A DNA stretch of 9,147 bases from CAZVWW01 sp964631265 (GTDB taxonomy: Bacteria > Thermotogota > Thermotogae > MWEM01), in NCBI GenBank assembly GCA_964631265.1, contig CAZVWW010000095.1, forward strand, positions 1 to 9,147, given 5' to 3'. This document shows, piece after piece, positions 1 to 5,822 of this stretch. The notes beneath the pieces were generated by a model. It searched no databases. It worked only from the letters and a program-made list of their open reading frames with translations, and was not told the DNA's origin. Numbering within the stretch: the first letter of the stretch is position 1; each line of letters begins with the position of its first letter. Position numbers and translations under genes: made by a program.

Positions 1-258
1 GTTGTTCATTATTATCTCATCTTTGATGACAAGATGACCATGCCGGTGGAACTGGGGATGGAACTTGAAGAGGCCTATTACAACGAGGAACAGATGCTGC
101 TGATCGGTAAAAACAAAGACAAATTGTTGTTATACAGCACCATGGATAACGATATCAAGACGTATACATTTGAAAAGGAGATAAAGGATTTCTCCTGGAC
201 ACAGGAAGGTATCTACATATTAACCGAAGACGGAAAAATCTGGAAAAAAGACTATTGA
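1..258 (+). CDS. 3' end of an unrecognised protein gene (5' truncated by window edge)
   Basis: The frame is open from base 1 to the TGA at 256-258, giving the last 85 residues of a longer protein; the in-frame ATG at 34 has no convincing Shine-Dalgarno site and is probably internal. The fragment is acidic and soluble. It has alternating short hydrophobic strands and turns, such as KLLLYSTMDNDIKTY, then EGIYILTEDGKIW near the C-terminus. Such strand-turn-strand units with a terminal DGKIW are common in beta-propeller proteins, but this is only a resemblance. No catalytic motif is visible. The stop lies 13 bases before the next gene's ATG, so it probably shares an operon with the acyltransferase. 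Function unknown. Confidence 0.6.
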   Translation, partial: VVHYYLIFDDKMTMPVELGMELEEAYYNEEQMLLIGKNKDKLLLYSTMDNDIKTYTFEKEIKDFSWTQEGIYILTEDGKIWKKDY

Positions 259-271
259 TCAGGGGGAGAAA

Positions 272-1180
272 ATGCAGAGCTTTAAAGAATTGTTTGACCT
301 AACTGAAAAGATCGAAAGACAAAACCTTGTTCTGGCAGGCGCTGAGGACTTTGAAGCCGTTAAGGCAGTTGCCACAGCAGAAAAGAAGGGATTAATCAAA
401 CCGTTCTTTGTCGGAAAAAAAGAACATATTCTGGAAAACATACAAAACCTGGAAGGGAAGAAGACCCTCAAAGAGTATGAGATCATTGACACAGAAAATG
501 ACAGTGAGACAGCCGAAAAGAGTGTCAAACTCATCTCAAACGGTGAGGGCACGCTGCTCATGAAAGGCCTCATCAAAACCGCCGTTCTTTTAAAAGCCGT
601 GTTGAACAAAGACTGGGGATTAAGAACAGGACGCCTTTTAAGCCATATTGCAGTTGCCGAAACCCAAACGTTAAAGAAAATAATCGCCATAACGGACGGG
701 GGGATGAATCTGAGACCCGATATCAATGAGAAAAGAGATATCATCCTGAATGCCGTTGAACTGATGAAGTCCCTGGGTATTAAAACCCCGCGTGTTGCGC
801 CGGTTGCAGCTGTTGAAGTGGTAAATGAGAAGATGCCAGAAACAACTGATGCCGCCATTCTGAGCAAGATGAACGACAGGGGTCAGATAAAGGGCTGCGT
901 TGTTGACGGACCACTCGGTTTGGACAACGCGCTAAGTGATTTCGCCGCCGGTGTTAAGAAAATCTCCGGTGATGTTGCCGGCAACGCGGATATCATACTC
1001 GTTCCTGACATTCACAGCGGTAATCTGCTTGGAAAGAGCGTGGAATACATCGGAGGGGGTACCATAGCGGGTCTCCTTATGGGAGCTGCCGTTCCCATCG
1101 TCATTGTCAGCCGGGCCGACAGGGCAGAGGCAAAACTAACATCCATAGCACTTGGGACCATCAACACAGCGAGGAGATGA
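272..1180 (+). CDS. ptb: Phosphate acyltransferase (phosphate butyryl-/acetyltransferase family)
   Basis: 302 residues, the normal length for the PTA/PTB family. These enzymes move an acyl group between CoA and phosphate; the acyl phosphate is then used by an acyl kinase to make ATP. Family hallmarks seen: GTLLMKG (93-99), GLRTGRLLSH (116-125), the TDGGMN loop (141-146), KRDIILNAVEL (154-164), the central stretch DRGQIKGCVVDGPLGLDNA (202-220), VAGNADIILVPDIHSGN (235-251), and the C-terminal SRAD with a following lysine (280-288). The whole length resembles the Ptb-like domain found alone or in bifunctional enoyl-CoA hydratase/phosphate acetyltransferases. The start at 272 is preceded by AGGGGGAG (261-268). 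No acyl kinase gene is visible. Substrate (acetyl, butyryl or branched acyl) cannot be decided, so the symbol is provisional. The stop is 4 bases before the deoC start. Confidence 0.88.
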   Translation: MQSFKELFDLTEKIERQNLVLAGAEDFEAVKAVATAEKKGLIKPFFVGKKEHILENIQNLEGKKTLKEYEIIDTENDSETAEKSVKLISNGEGTLLMKGLIKTAVLLKAVLNKDWGLRTGRLLSHIAVAETQTLKKIIAITDGGMNLRPDINEKRDIILNAVELMKSLGIKTPRVAPVAAVEVVNEKMPETTDAAILSKMNDRGQIKGCVVDGPLGLDNALSDFAAGVKKISGDVAGNADIILVPDIHSGNLLGKSVEYIGGGTIAGLLMGAAVPIVIVSRADRAEAKLTSIALGTINTARR

Positions 1181-1184
1181 AAAA

Positions 1185-1778
1185 ATGAACGACACGATTC
1201 AAAAAATACTACAGAATAAAGACAGAATACTCAAAGAATACAGCTTCAAAGAGGCAAAGAAGGAAGACCAGACCAAAGAAACAATCGCAGCGGCGATTGA
1301 ACACACAAATCTGAAACCGACCGCCACCCCGGACGATATTATGGCACTCTGCAAGGAGGCNNNNNNNNNNNNNNNNNNNNNNNNNNNNNNNNNNNNNNNN
1401 NNNNNNNNNNNNNNNNNNNNNNNNNNNNNNNNNNNNNNNNNNNNNNNNNNNNNNNNNNNNTGCGGTACAACACCGGTCAAAGTCATCATCGAGGCATGCA
1501 ACCTCACACAAGAGGAAAAAATAATGGCCTGTCTGCTTGCAAAAGAGGCCGGTGCTGCCTTTGTCAAAACATCAACCGGCTTTGCAAAACATGGCGCAAC
1601 CGTGGAAGACGTGGCCCTGATGAAATACGTGGTCGGCAACGAACTGAAAGTCAAGGCGGCAGGGGGCATAAGAGATCTTGAAACAGCCGAGAGAATGATG
1701 TCCAACGGTGCCACACTTCTTGGTGCCAGCAGCGGCGTCAGGATCCTGGAAGGTAAAACCGTTCAAGGCGACTATTGA
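1185..1778 (+). CDS. deoC: Deoxyribose-phosphate aldolase, interrupted by assembly gap
   Basis: DeoC splits 2-deoxyribose 5-phosphate into acetaldehyde and glyceraldehyde 3-phosphate in deoxynucleoside breakdown. Visible parts: HTNLKPTATPDDI (40-52) matching the family's HT-LKP start, then after the gap VKVIIEACNLT, FVKTSTGF with the Schiff-base lysine at 1566-1568, and VKAAGGIR with the second catalytic lysine at 1653-1655, then SNGATLLGASSG near the end. The part carrying the strand with the conserved catalytic Asp (usually EIDMVIN) is missing in the gap; compared with typical DeoC, about 85-90 residues are absent, so the real gap is nearer 265 bases than 100. ATG 1185 follows GAGGAG (1171-1176) and is preferred over an upstream in-frame start inside the acyltransferase gene. 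There is an N-terminal extension of about 35 residues before the core. The TGA overlaps the next ATG by one base. Confidence 0.93.
   Translation: MNDTIQKILQNKDRILKEYSFKEAKKEDQTKETIAAAIEHTNLKPTATPDDIMALCKEXXXXXXXXXXXXXXXXXXXXXXXXXXXXXXXXXXCGTTPVKVIIEACNLTQEEKIMACLLAKEAGAAFVKTSTGFAKHGATVEDVALMKYVVGNELKVKAAGGIRDLETAERMMSNGATLLGASSGVRILEGKTVQGDY
1361..1460. other. Assembly gap 1 (100 N) inside deoC
   Basis: Exactly 100 N. The two sides share no repeated sequence. The flanks encode the two halves of one DeoC protein, so the join order is right, but the length is a placeholder; the family alignment suggests roughly 265 missing bases. That the reading frame stays open across 100 N is coincidence. 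Confidence 0.97.
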
Positions 1779-2570
1779 TGAGATTTGAAAAGCGATACGA
1801 ACTGGCACGTGAGACCATCATCAACCTTGGAAAAGAACTGAAGGTAAAACACCATCAAAAACTGGATGTCTCATTCAAAGACAAAAACAGAGATGATCCC
1901 GTGACAGAACTTGACCGATATGCTCAGAACACCATCATCAATGCTGTAAAGGGACGTTTTAAAGAAGACCGTTTCCTCGGCGAGGAAGAGGGCGAGGAGA
2001 AATCCGTCATCGATTCCAAAAGCCTTTGGGTGATCGATCCCATTGACGGAACAGCCAACTTCATGCATGGCCTGCCAATATGGGGAATATCAATAGCCTA
2101 TGCGGTTGAAGGGAAGATACAGTTTGGCCTCTGTTACTGCCCGGAAATGAATATGCTCTTCGAAGCCAAAAAAGGTGGGGGAGCCTGGTTAAATGCTGAG
2201 AGAATAACCTGCTCGAATATCGATAATCTGGCGGAATCCGCGATCACCTCCGGGATAACACATGGCATAGAACGGGCCAAAGGGCTTAACGACCCCAGAT
2301 TACAACTCTTCTGGGAACTGGTTAAGACATCTCAGCGGGTTCGTATCCTTGGTTCCGCAGTAGTCCAAATCTGCGAGGTGGCGTCGGGTCACACAGAAGC
2401 CTTTTGCGGTATCAATCTCAAACCCTGGGACATCGCAGCCTCTATTTTGATCGTCAGAGAGGCCGGCGGGAAGGCCACCGATTTTAACGGAGCGGAAGCA
2501 GACCTAACCACCCGGAATCTAATCACGACAAACTCGAAGATCCATTCCGAATTAATGCCATTATGCAGCC
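1778..2570 (+). CDS. Inositol monophosphatase family phosphatase (3' end lost in gap)
   Basis: 264 residues are visible, close to the whole length of the family (about 260-270). These are Mg-dependent, Li-sensitive phosphatases acting on inositol phosphates, fructose bisphosphate, histidinol phosphate or 3'-phosphoadenosine 5'-phosphate. Metal-binding motifs are intact: PVTELDR (41-47), FLGEEEGEE with E69/E70, WVIDPIDGTANF (84-95) with D87 and D90, and KPWDIAASILIVREAGG (215-231) with D218. The C-terminal ITTNSKIHSELMPL matches the usual family end, so the stop codon probably lies just inside gap 2. ATG 1778 overlaps the deoC stop (TGATG), indicating translational coupling; an in-frame TTG at 1775 is less likely. 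The exact substrate cannot be told; SuhB, CysQ and HisN-like roles all remain possible. The open frame into the downstream kinase is not real. Confidence 0.9.
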
Positions 2571-2670
2571 NNNNNNNNNNNNNNNNNNNNNNNNNNNNNN
2601 NNNNNNNNNNNNNNNNNNNNNNNNNNNNNNNNNNNNNNNNNNNNNNNNNNNNNNNNNNNNNNNNNNNNNN
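2571..2670. other. Assembly gap 2 (100 N) between phosphatase and sensor kinase
   Basis: Exactly 100 N, flanked by the near-complete C-terminus of a cytoplasmic phosphatase on the left and the middle of a membrane kinase's outer domain on the right. The missing DNA must hold the phosphatase stop, any spacer or promoter, and the kinase start with its signal sequence, so the true gap is likely longer than 100 bases. No sequence is shared by the two edges. Confidence 0.95.
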
Positions 2671-2671
2671 G

Positions 2672-5197
2672 GCACTTAACCTCCGGGAAAATGAGCATTA
2701 CAGCAGCGGAACCTATACTTCCGATACAGAAATACTCTTCACGCTCAACCCGGAAAGCGTTACTGCGCTGATGATCTCACCTGTTCACTACCATGACGTT
2801 TCAGTCAGAATCAACGGTGAATATACGTTCCAGCTTGAAGACACTGAGATAATAAGAGGTGTCTTTAACCATTTCCGAATCCTCGATCTCCGGGAGTATA
2901 TCGACACCGGTCAAACCACTATCAGCTTTATGATCAAAAAAGGCGGTCGCTTTGTCAATCTGACTGACATCCTAAAGGGCAATTACCATCATCTGCTCTT
3001 CATGAGTATATTGGAAACGATCAATAACAGCTATGTCTTCTTTATTCTGACGGGACTCAGTCTCCTCCTCGCCTTTATCACATTCATGATTGCCTTTTAC
3101 GAGAGTGAAAAGAAACTGGCTTATATCTTTATGGGGATCTTTGCGCTCTACTTTGGCATTATGTATCCACTCCTCATGAGTTTTCGCGAAACAGTCTCCC
3201 TCTCAACGGCCTATTATCTTTCAATATATCCGAAGTATGATTTTCTCTTTACAATCCTTCTCATCGCCGGCCTTGAAAAATACCTGTTCAACCGGTTTAA
3301 GTTCACCAAAATTTTCATTACGGGCGGAGTAGTACTCGCAATAATCGCCGGCTTCTTTGGATTTCAATTCTTCCAGTACTCATTTGAATTTCTGAGTATC
3401 GTGGCCTTTGTTGTCATCTGTCTGCTTTCACGTAAGACCTTTTTAAACTTCATCCTCTGGGTCAATATATTAACTGAAATCCATGACTCCGTACTCATCG
3501 ATTTCTATCCCTATATGAAACAGTCTTCATTCGGGATCTCAGCATGTATTGTTCTGTTCGGGCTCGGAAGTTTCCTGATCAACGATTTCAAGCATCAGAA
3601 CCAGGCACTCAGGGTGAAAAAAACAGAACTGGAGGCGGCTAATGAAGAGATGTTTGCGCTGAACGAGGAACTCGAAAGCTCTTATCAGGAGATTGAGAAC
3701 AAGAATGCTGAACTGGAGGAAAGAGTTGAGGAGAGGACCCAACAACTCCGGAAGAAAAACAACTCCCTGACAACACTTCTCAACAATACGGGTGAAGGTT
3801 TTTGCAAATTCGACAACTCCCTGCTTGTTGAATCCGAATACAGCCGTGAGTGCACAACCCTTTTCGACAAAAAGAATCTGGAGAAAACCTATTTCCCCTC
3901 CCTGATAGCCCGCGGGGAAGAAAACGATCCGTCATTTGTCGAATCAATCCTCAAGAGTAGCTTCTCCGAACAGGATCATGTCAGAAGAAACTCATTCCTC
4001 ACGTTACTACCCGACCAAACTGTCATCAACAGTCGGATTATACAACTGAAATACAGGAGTATCTTCGAGGATGGAAAGCCGAAGATCATGCTGATCGCAA
4101 GAGATATCACCGAAGAGATGGCTTTAAGAGACGAGATTCATCAAGAAAGAGTCTTATTCAACAAGATCGTTAAGATTGTTATGAACTACCGTGATTTCAA
4201 CGAACTTCAGAACGATTACACACGGTTCTTCACAGACAACATCAACCGGCTGCTTCATAATAAAACCGTTCACTTCACAGAAATCAAGAATGAACTGTAC
4301 AGAATCATTCACACTTATAAAGGAAATTTTGCGTGTTATGGGCTTGATGACCTGACTGAGAAGCTCCATCAAATGGAAATCAGCCTGAGAGAAGAAGATT
4401 TCAGAAGTATTGAAAAACTCTCTGAATATATCCATAACACACCGTTTGAACAGTGGCTCGAAACAGAAATGAAGGAGATTTATGAGATCATCGACCCGGA
4501 GTTTTTTACAAAATCTTTGGTTAACAAAAAAACGAAGCGTTTAATCAGAAATTTGGAAGAAGTACTCTCTGAGATCGATGAAACCGATAAGACTAAACAA
4601 GCCCTCTCAATTTTAAGGCGATTTGAACAGGAGTATTTAATGGAACTCCTTGTCCCGATGAAAAATCTGGTCAACACCACCGCTAACAGATTAAATGTCC
4701 CCCTGAACCCCTTGACAATCGCAGGCGATGACATACTTGTCAACCCGGAAAAGATCAACCCCCTGCTCAAAAGTCTCATCCATATCTTCAGAAATTCACT
4801 GGATCATGGCATCGAAGATGCGGATGAAAGGGTCAGAAAAGGGAAACCGGAAAAGGCAACGATTGCCATTACGATCTCAGAGTACGAAGACCATATCACC
4901 TTAGCCATCTCGGATGACGGAGACGGAATCGACAAAGAGAAGATCATCAAATCCGCAAAACAAAGAGGCATCCTGGAGGAGGACACAGAGATAATCCGGG
5001 ATGAAGACCTGCATCAACTGCTTTTCATGCAGGGGTTCAGCACCACTGAAACCATCAACAGACTATCCGGATTTGGAACAGGCCTGGCATCTGTTGAAAG
5101 AGAAACAAGAAGACTCGGAGGAGAGATCCGAATCTCCTCTGAGAAAAACGTTGGAACAACCGTTACGATTGACCTTCCCGGGAAACAGATTACCTGA
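2672..5197 (+). CDS. 7TM sensor kinase with PAS, internal HPt and CheA-type ATPase domain (5' end lost in gap)
   Basis: 841 residues are visible, numbered from the first complete codon after the gap. Order: a beta-rich, probably extracytoplasmic domain (1-110); seven hydrophobic helices at about 121-142, 149-171, 188-206, 212-233, 237-253, 257-276 and 286-304, as in 7TMR-DISM receptors; a heptad-rich coiled coil (309-365); a PAS-like domain (about 366-482) ending IARDITEE; an HPt-like helical domain with phospho-acceptor His547 in IIHTYKGN; and a CheA-like ATPase domain. The last has the N box IFRNSLDHGIED (N708), the G1 motif DDGDGID (748-754) and SGFGTGLASVERETRRLGG (from 799). The residues LLVPMKNL before the N box match the equivalent CheA stretch. 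No CheW/P5 domain and no receiver are present, so this is not a chemotaxis CheA. Family knowledge suggests autophosphorylation on the HPt His and transfer to a separate response regulator, which is not in the window. The ligand is unknown. Confidence 0.88.
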   Translation, partial: ALNLRENEHYSSGTYTSDTEILFTLNPESVTALMISPVHYHDVSVRINGEYTFQLEDTEIIRGVFNHFRILDLREYIDTGQTTISFMIKKGGRFVNLTDILKGNYHHLLFMSILETINNSYVFFILTGLSLLLAFITFMIAFYESEKKLAYIFMGIFALYFGIMYPLLMSFRETVSLSTAYYLSIYPKYDFLFTILLIAGLEKYLFNRFKFTKIFITGGVVLAIIAGFFGFQFFQYSFEFLSIVAFVVICLLSRKTFLNFILWVNILTEIHDSVLIDFYPYMKQSSFGISACIVLFGLGSFLINDFKHQNQALRVKKTELEAANEEMFALNEELESSYQEIENKNAELEERVEERTQQLRKKNNSLTTLLNNTGEGFCKFDNSLLVESEYSRECTTLFDKKNLEKTYFPSLIARGEENDPSFVESILKSSFSEQDHVRRNSFLTLLPDQTVINSRIIQLKYRSIFEDGKPKIMLIARDITEEMALRDEIHQERVLFNKIVKIVMNYRDFNELQNDYTRFFTDNINRLLHNKTVHFTEIKNELYRIIHTYKGNFACYGLDDLTEKLHQMEISLREEDFRSIEKLSEYIHNTPFEQWLETEMKEIYEIIDPEFFTKSLVNKKTKRLIRNLEEVLSEIDETDKTKQALSILRRFEQEYLMELLVPMKNLVNTTANRLNVPLNPLTIAGDDILVNPEKINPLLKSLIHIFRNSLDHGIEDADERVRKGKPEKATIAITISEYEDHITLAISDDGDGIDKEKIIKSAKQRGILEEDTEIIRDEDLHQLLFMQGFSTTETINRLSGFGTGLASVERETRRLGGEIRISSEKNVGTTVTIDLPGKQIT

Positions 5198-5250
5198 CTG
5201 CATGAAACATTGACATAAATCTACAACTTAGTAACACTTTTGAATACAAC

Positions 5251-5279
5251 TGGAAAATCAAATGGATTTATGGTATATT
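5251..5279 (+). promoter_or_regulatory. Extended -10 promoter upstream of the small-peptide/exporter locus
   Basis: A -10 element TATATT (5274-5279) directly preceded by TGG, giving an extended -10 (TGn), with a weak -35 TGGAAA (5251-5256) at 17-bp spacing. Transcription would begin near 5286, about 26 bases before the small ORF's ATG at 5312. A TTGACA at 5210-5215 has no good -10 at the right distance. Sequence-based prediction only. Confidence 0.55.
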
Positions 5280-5295
5280 AATCAAGCCATAAATC
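5265..5295. repeat. 9-bp perfect inverted repeat framing the -10 element (possible operator)
   Basis: GATTTATGG (5265-5273) and its exact reverse complement CCATAAATC (5287-5295) flank 13 bases that contain the -10 box. The left arm lies in the promoter spacer, upstream of the predicted start of transcription, so the pair cannot form an RNA hairpin from this promoter. A DNA-binding regulator site overlapping the core promoter is the better reading. No regulator gene is adjacent in the window. Confidence 0.5.
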
Positions 5296-5311
5296 AAATT
5301 AAGGAGGCGTA

Positions 5312-5404
5312 ATGATGAGAATAAGGATAATGAACACGAGCGTATTCGGTAACGTGGGATACCTCTGTCTCGTCATGCCTTCAGGAAAGCAACCGTGTGA
5401 TTAA
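5312..5404 (+). CDS. Small ORF 1, 30-residue peptide of unknown function
   Basis: ATG 5312 (or the adjacent ATG 5315) follows AAGGAGG (5301-5307); ATG 5315 has the better 7-base spacing. The ORF ends in TAA at 5402-5404. The peptide begins MMRIRIMNTSVFGNVGY, has a short hydrophobic middle, and ends LCLVMPSGKQPCD with two cysteines. It has its own promoter and strong Shine-Dalgarno site, and an intrinsic terminator 23 bases after its stop, so it looks like an expressed unit and not chance. No double-glycine leader and no clear signal peptide are seen. Its C-terminal part loosely resembles that of small ORF 2 (G-N, Cys, P-S/T-G, P in the same order). It could be a precursor or signal peptide exported by the downstream ABC transporter, or a regulatory leader peptide ahead of an attenuator. 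I do not recognise a family. Confidence 0.5.
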   Translation: MMRIRIMNTSVFGNVGYLCLVMPSGKQPCD

Positions 5405-5427
5405 AGCGTAAACACTTTTCTATAAGC

Positions 5428-5462
5428 AAAAAGGCCGTGACGGGAGTCACGGCCTTTTTTTT
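5428..5462 (+). terminator. Strong intrinsic terminator or attenuator
   Basis: Perfect stem AAAAAGGCCGTGAC (5428-5441) with GTCACGGCCTTTTT (5446-5459), a GGGA loop, and a run of eight T through 5462. It lies between the two small ORFs. No clear promoter is visible between it and the ABC exporter genes, so those genes may depend on read-through, which would make small ORF 1 the most abundant product of the locus. The A-tract on the left arm could allow some termination on the opposite strand too. Confidence 0.93.
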
Positions 5463-5499
5463 ATGCAAATTCAACCAAAACCAAACAGGAGGTGCTGTC

Positions 5500-5613
5500 A
5501 TGCACAAAGAGATTGAAACAACGCAACACAAAGAACGCTATTCCGGAGATTTCAGACGAAGGATTATTTCAACCGGGAACTGGCATTGTCAACCAACAGG
5601 AAGCGTGCCGTGA
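5500..5613 (+). CDS. Small ORF 2, 37-residue Cys-containing peptide of unknown function
   Basis: ATG 5500 follows AGGAGGT (5487-5493) at a 6-base spacing, one of the best ribosome sites in the window; the TGA is at 5611-5613. The N-terminal half is polar and charged (MHKEIETTQHKERYSGDF, then RRR) and the C-terminal half is distinct: IISTGNWHCQPTGSVP. This split resembles leader plus core in ribosomally made peptides, but no modification enzyme is visible. About 47 bases separate it from the exporter ATPase start once the artificial gap is collapsed. A GTG at 5492 in another frame opens a longer ORF, but it overlaps the ribosome site and would run about 120 bases into the ATPase gene, so I prefer the ATG. 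Possible roles: exported peptide, immunity/signal peptide, or translational leader for the transporter. Confidence 0.48.
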   Translation: MHKEIETTQHKERYSGDFRRRIISTGNWHCQPTGSVP

Positions 5614-5644
5614 AATGATGAGAACAAAGAAAAGAAGAACACAG

Positions 5645-5683
5645 ACGGAGGTGTTAAACAGTGATCTTAAGAAACAAGCTCCC
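5645..5683 (+). repeat. 39-bp direct repeat, left copy at gap 3
   Basis: This stretch, starting ACGGAGGTG and ending AAGCTCCC at the gap edge, is identical to 5784-5822 on the other side of the N run. It holds the ribosome site and first eight codons of the exporter ATPase. Because each copy sits exactly at a contig end, it is best read as unmerged contig overlap and not a genomic repeat. Confidence 0.95.
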
Positions 5684-5783
5684 NNNNNNNNNNNNNNNNN
5701 NNNNNNNNNNNNNNNNNNNNNNNNNNNNNNNNNNNNNNNNNNNNNNNNNNNNNNNNNNNNNNNNNNNNNNNNNNNNNNNNNNN
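5684..5783. other. Assembly gap 3 (100 N), probably artificial
   Basis: 100 N flanked by two identical 39-bp sequences that touch the gap on both sides. Overlapping the contigs at this repeat removes the gap and one repeat copy and gives a normal spacer between small ORF 2 and the exporter ATPase. Confidence 0.93.
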
Positions 5784-5822
5784 ACGGAGGTGTTAAACAG
5801 TGATCTTAAGAAACAAGCTCCC
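5784..5822 (+). repeat. 39-bp direct repeat, right copy at gap 3
   Basis: Identical to 5645-5683. This copy is the functional one in the scaffold because it runs on into the complete ATPase gene; ACGGAGGTG (5784-5792) is the ribosome site for the GTG start at 5800. Confidence 0.95.

Noticed and set aside
259..867. Long minus-strand ORF opposite the phosphate acyltransferase
   Set aside because: It lies fully antisense to a clearly recognised gene, has no family features and is Ser/Phe-rich as expected from reading the opposite strand.
5210..5238. TTGACA -35-like element after the kinase gene
   Set aside because: At 16-18 bp downstream only TAACAC or AACACT is found, a poor -10. The extended -10 at 5274 is better.
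5198..5311. Riboswitch or structured RNA ahead of small ORF 1
   Set aside because: The predicted transcript leader is only about 26 bases; no conserved riboswitch core or long stem is visible other than the inverted repeat that spans the promoter.
5421..5426. TATAAG as a second promoter for the exporter genes
   Set aside because: No acceptable -35 lies 16-18 bp upstream, and transcription would begin inside the terminator stem.
5492..5683. GTG-started ORF overlapping small ORF 2 in another frame, running into gap 3
   Set aside because: Its start lies within the ribosome site of the ATG at 5500, and after collapsing the 39-bp overlap it would run about 120 bases into the ATPase gene before stopping. 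Its composition looks like out-of-frame translation.
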